Made by a program: the position numbers and the translations under genes. Positions 63,957 to 64,000 of a stretch of 64,000 nucleotides of DNA are shown here, piece by piece; the first letter of the stretch is position 1, and each line of letters opens with the position of its first letter. The DNA is from Brevundimonas diminuta 3F5N. GTDB lineage: Bacteria > Pseudomonadota > Alphaproteobacteria > Caulobacterales > Caulobacteraceae. A model generated the notes under the pieces. It saw only the letters and a list, made by a program, of their open reading frames with translations. It had not been told where the DNA came from and did not search any database. The stretch is from contig NZ_FUIE01000015.1 in assembly GCF_900163625.1 (NCBI RefSeq), positions 62,001 to 126,000 on the forward strand. Reading direction: 5' to 3'.

Positions 63957-64000
63957 TCTGGCTGCGGGTGCGTTCGCGCACCAGGGCGCAGAAGCCGCCC
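63937..64000 (-). CDS. C-terminal end of a minus-strand gene cut by the window edge
   Basis: The last 20 codons and a TGA stop are visible on the minus strand (GGFCALVRERTRSQIRPRGS), overlapping the pcaD 3' end by 20 bp. Other minus frames stay open into pcaD or read oddly. The phrase FCALVRERT would suit the end of a LysR-type or similar regulator of the cat operon, but 20 residues are not enough to decide. Confidence 0.4.
   Translation of the reverse strand, partial: GGFCALVRERTRSQIRPRGS

Overview
This window is high-GC DNA with tightly packed genes and many 4-bp ATGA/GTGA overlaps. Gene content points to an alphaproteobacterium of the family Caulobacteraceae, with Brevundimonas or a close relative as my best guess (inference). 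The main clues are a PhyR-NepR-EcfG-PhyK general stress response locus, ChvG/ChvI next to HPr kinase, a PTS IIA protein and HPr, a SapC-family protein, a lysC-ptsP-rodZ-like-ispG-prfA block, and an argJ-parvulin block divergent from secA. I saw no rRNA, tRNA, CRISPR array, insertion sequence or prophage.

Layout. 0-10 kb: rmuC (cut by the edge), prfA, a receiver protein, a TauE-type permease, a glutathione transferase, a small lipoprotein, ispG, a RodZ-like protein, ptsP and lysC, mostly on the minus strand. 10-19.5 kb: ubiG, small metabolic and regulatory genes, glutaredoxin, ComF, an NDUFAF5-like methyltransferase, a Flp pilin, a Nudix hydrolase, argJ and a parvulin lipoprotein. 19.7-28.7 kb: secA, a kynureninase-like enzyme, a hydrolase, a Zur-like repressor, SapC and a two-gene dehydratase/reductase unit. 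28.8-33.2 kb: the general stress response island. 33.3-42.7 kb: ald, obgE, polA and flavoprotein genes. 42.7-46.4 kb: chvI-chvG-hprK-IIA-HPr. 46.4-52.5 kb: a six-gene Mrp/Pha cation/proton antiporter operon on the minus strand. 52.6-57.9 kb: a haem-type TonB receptor with a DUF6607 partner behind a Fur-box-like site, then a catalase. 58-64 kb: a complete catechol branch of the beta-ketoadipate pathway (catB-catC-catA-CoA-transferase-thiolase-enol-lactonase).

The most interesting signal is a set of six exact GGAAC-N16-CGTT sequences, the established EcfG (sigma-T) promoter pattern. I found no other exact match when reading both strands by eye. All six sit where promoters should be: in front of phyR, in front of nepR-ecfG, in front of an entericidin-like lipoprotein, in front of the catalase, in front of an 88-residue His-rich membrane protein, and, divergently from the last, in front of a stretch with no convincing gene. 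That stretch ends about 105 nt later in a rho-independent terminator. I interpret it as a small RNA of the general stress response, similar in layout to Caulobacter GsrN.

Functionally, the window joins envelope stress and central control (ChvGI with a regulatory PTS, whose enzyme I, ptsP, is about 36 kb away), general stress (PhyR-NepR-EcfG with catalase and the RNA), ion homeostasis (Mrp), haem/iron uptake and aromatic catabolism.
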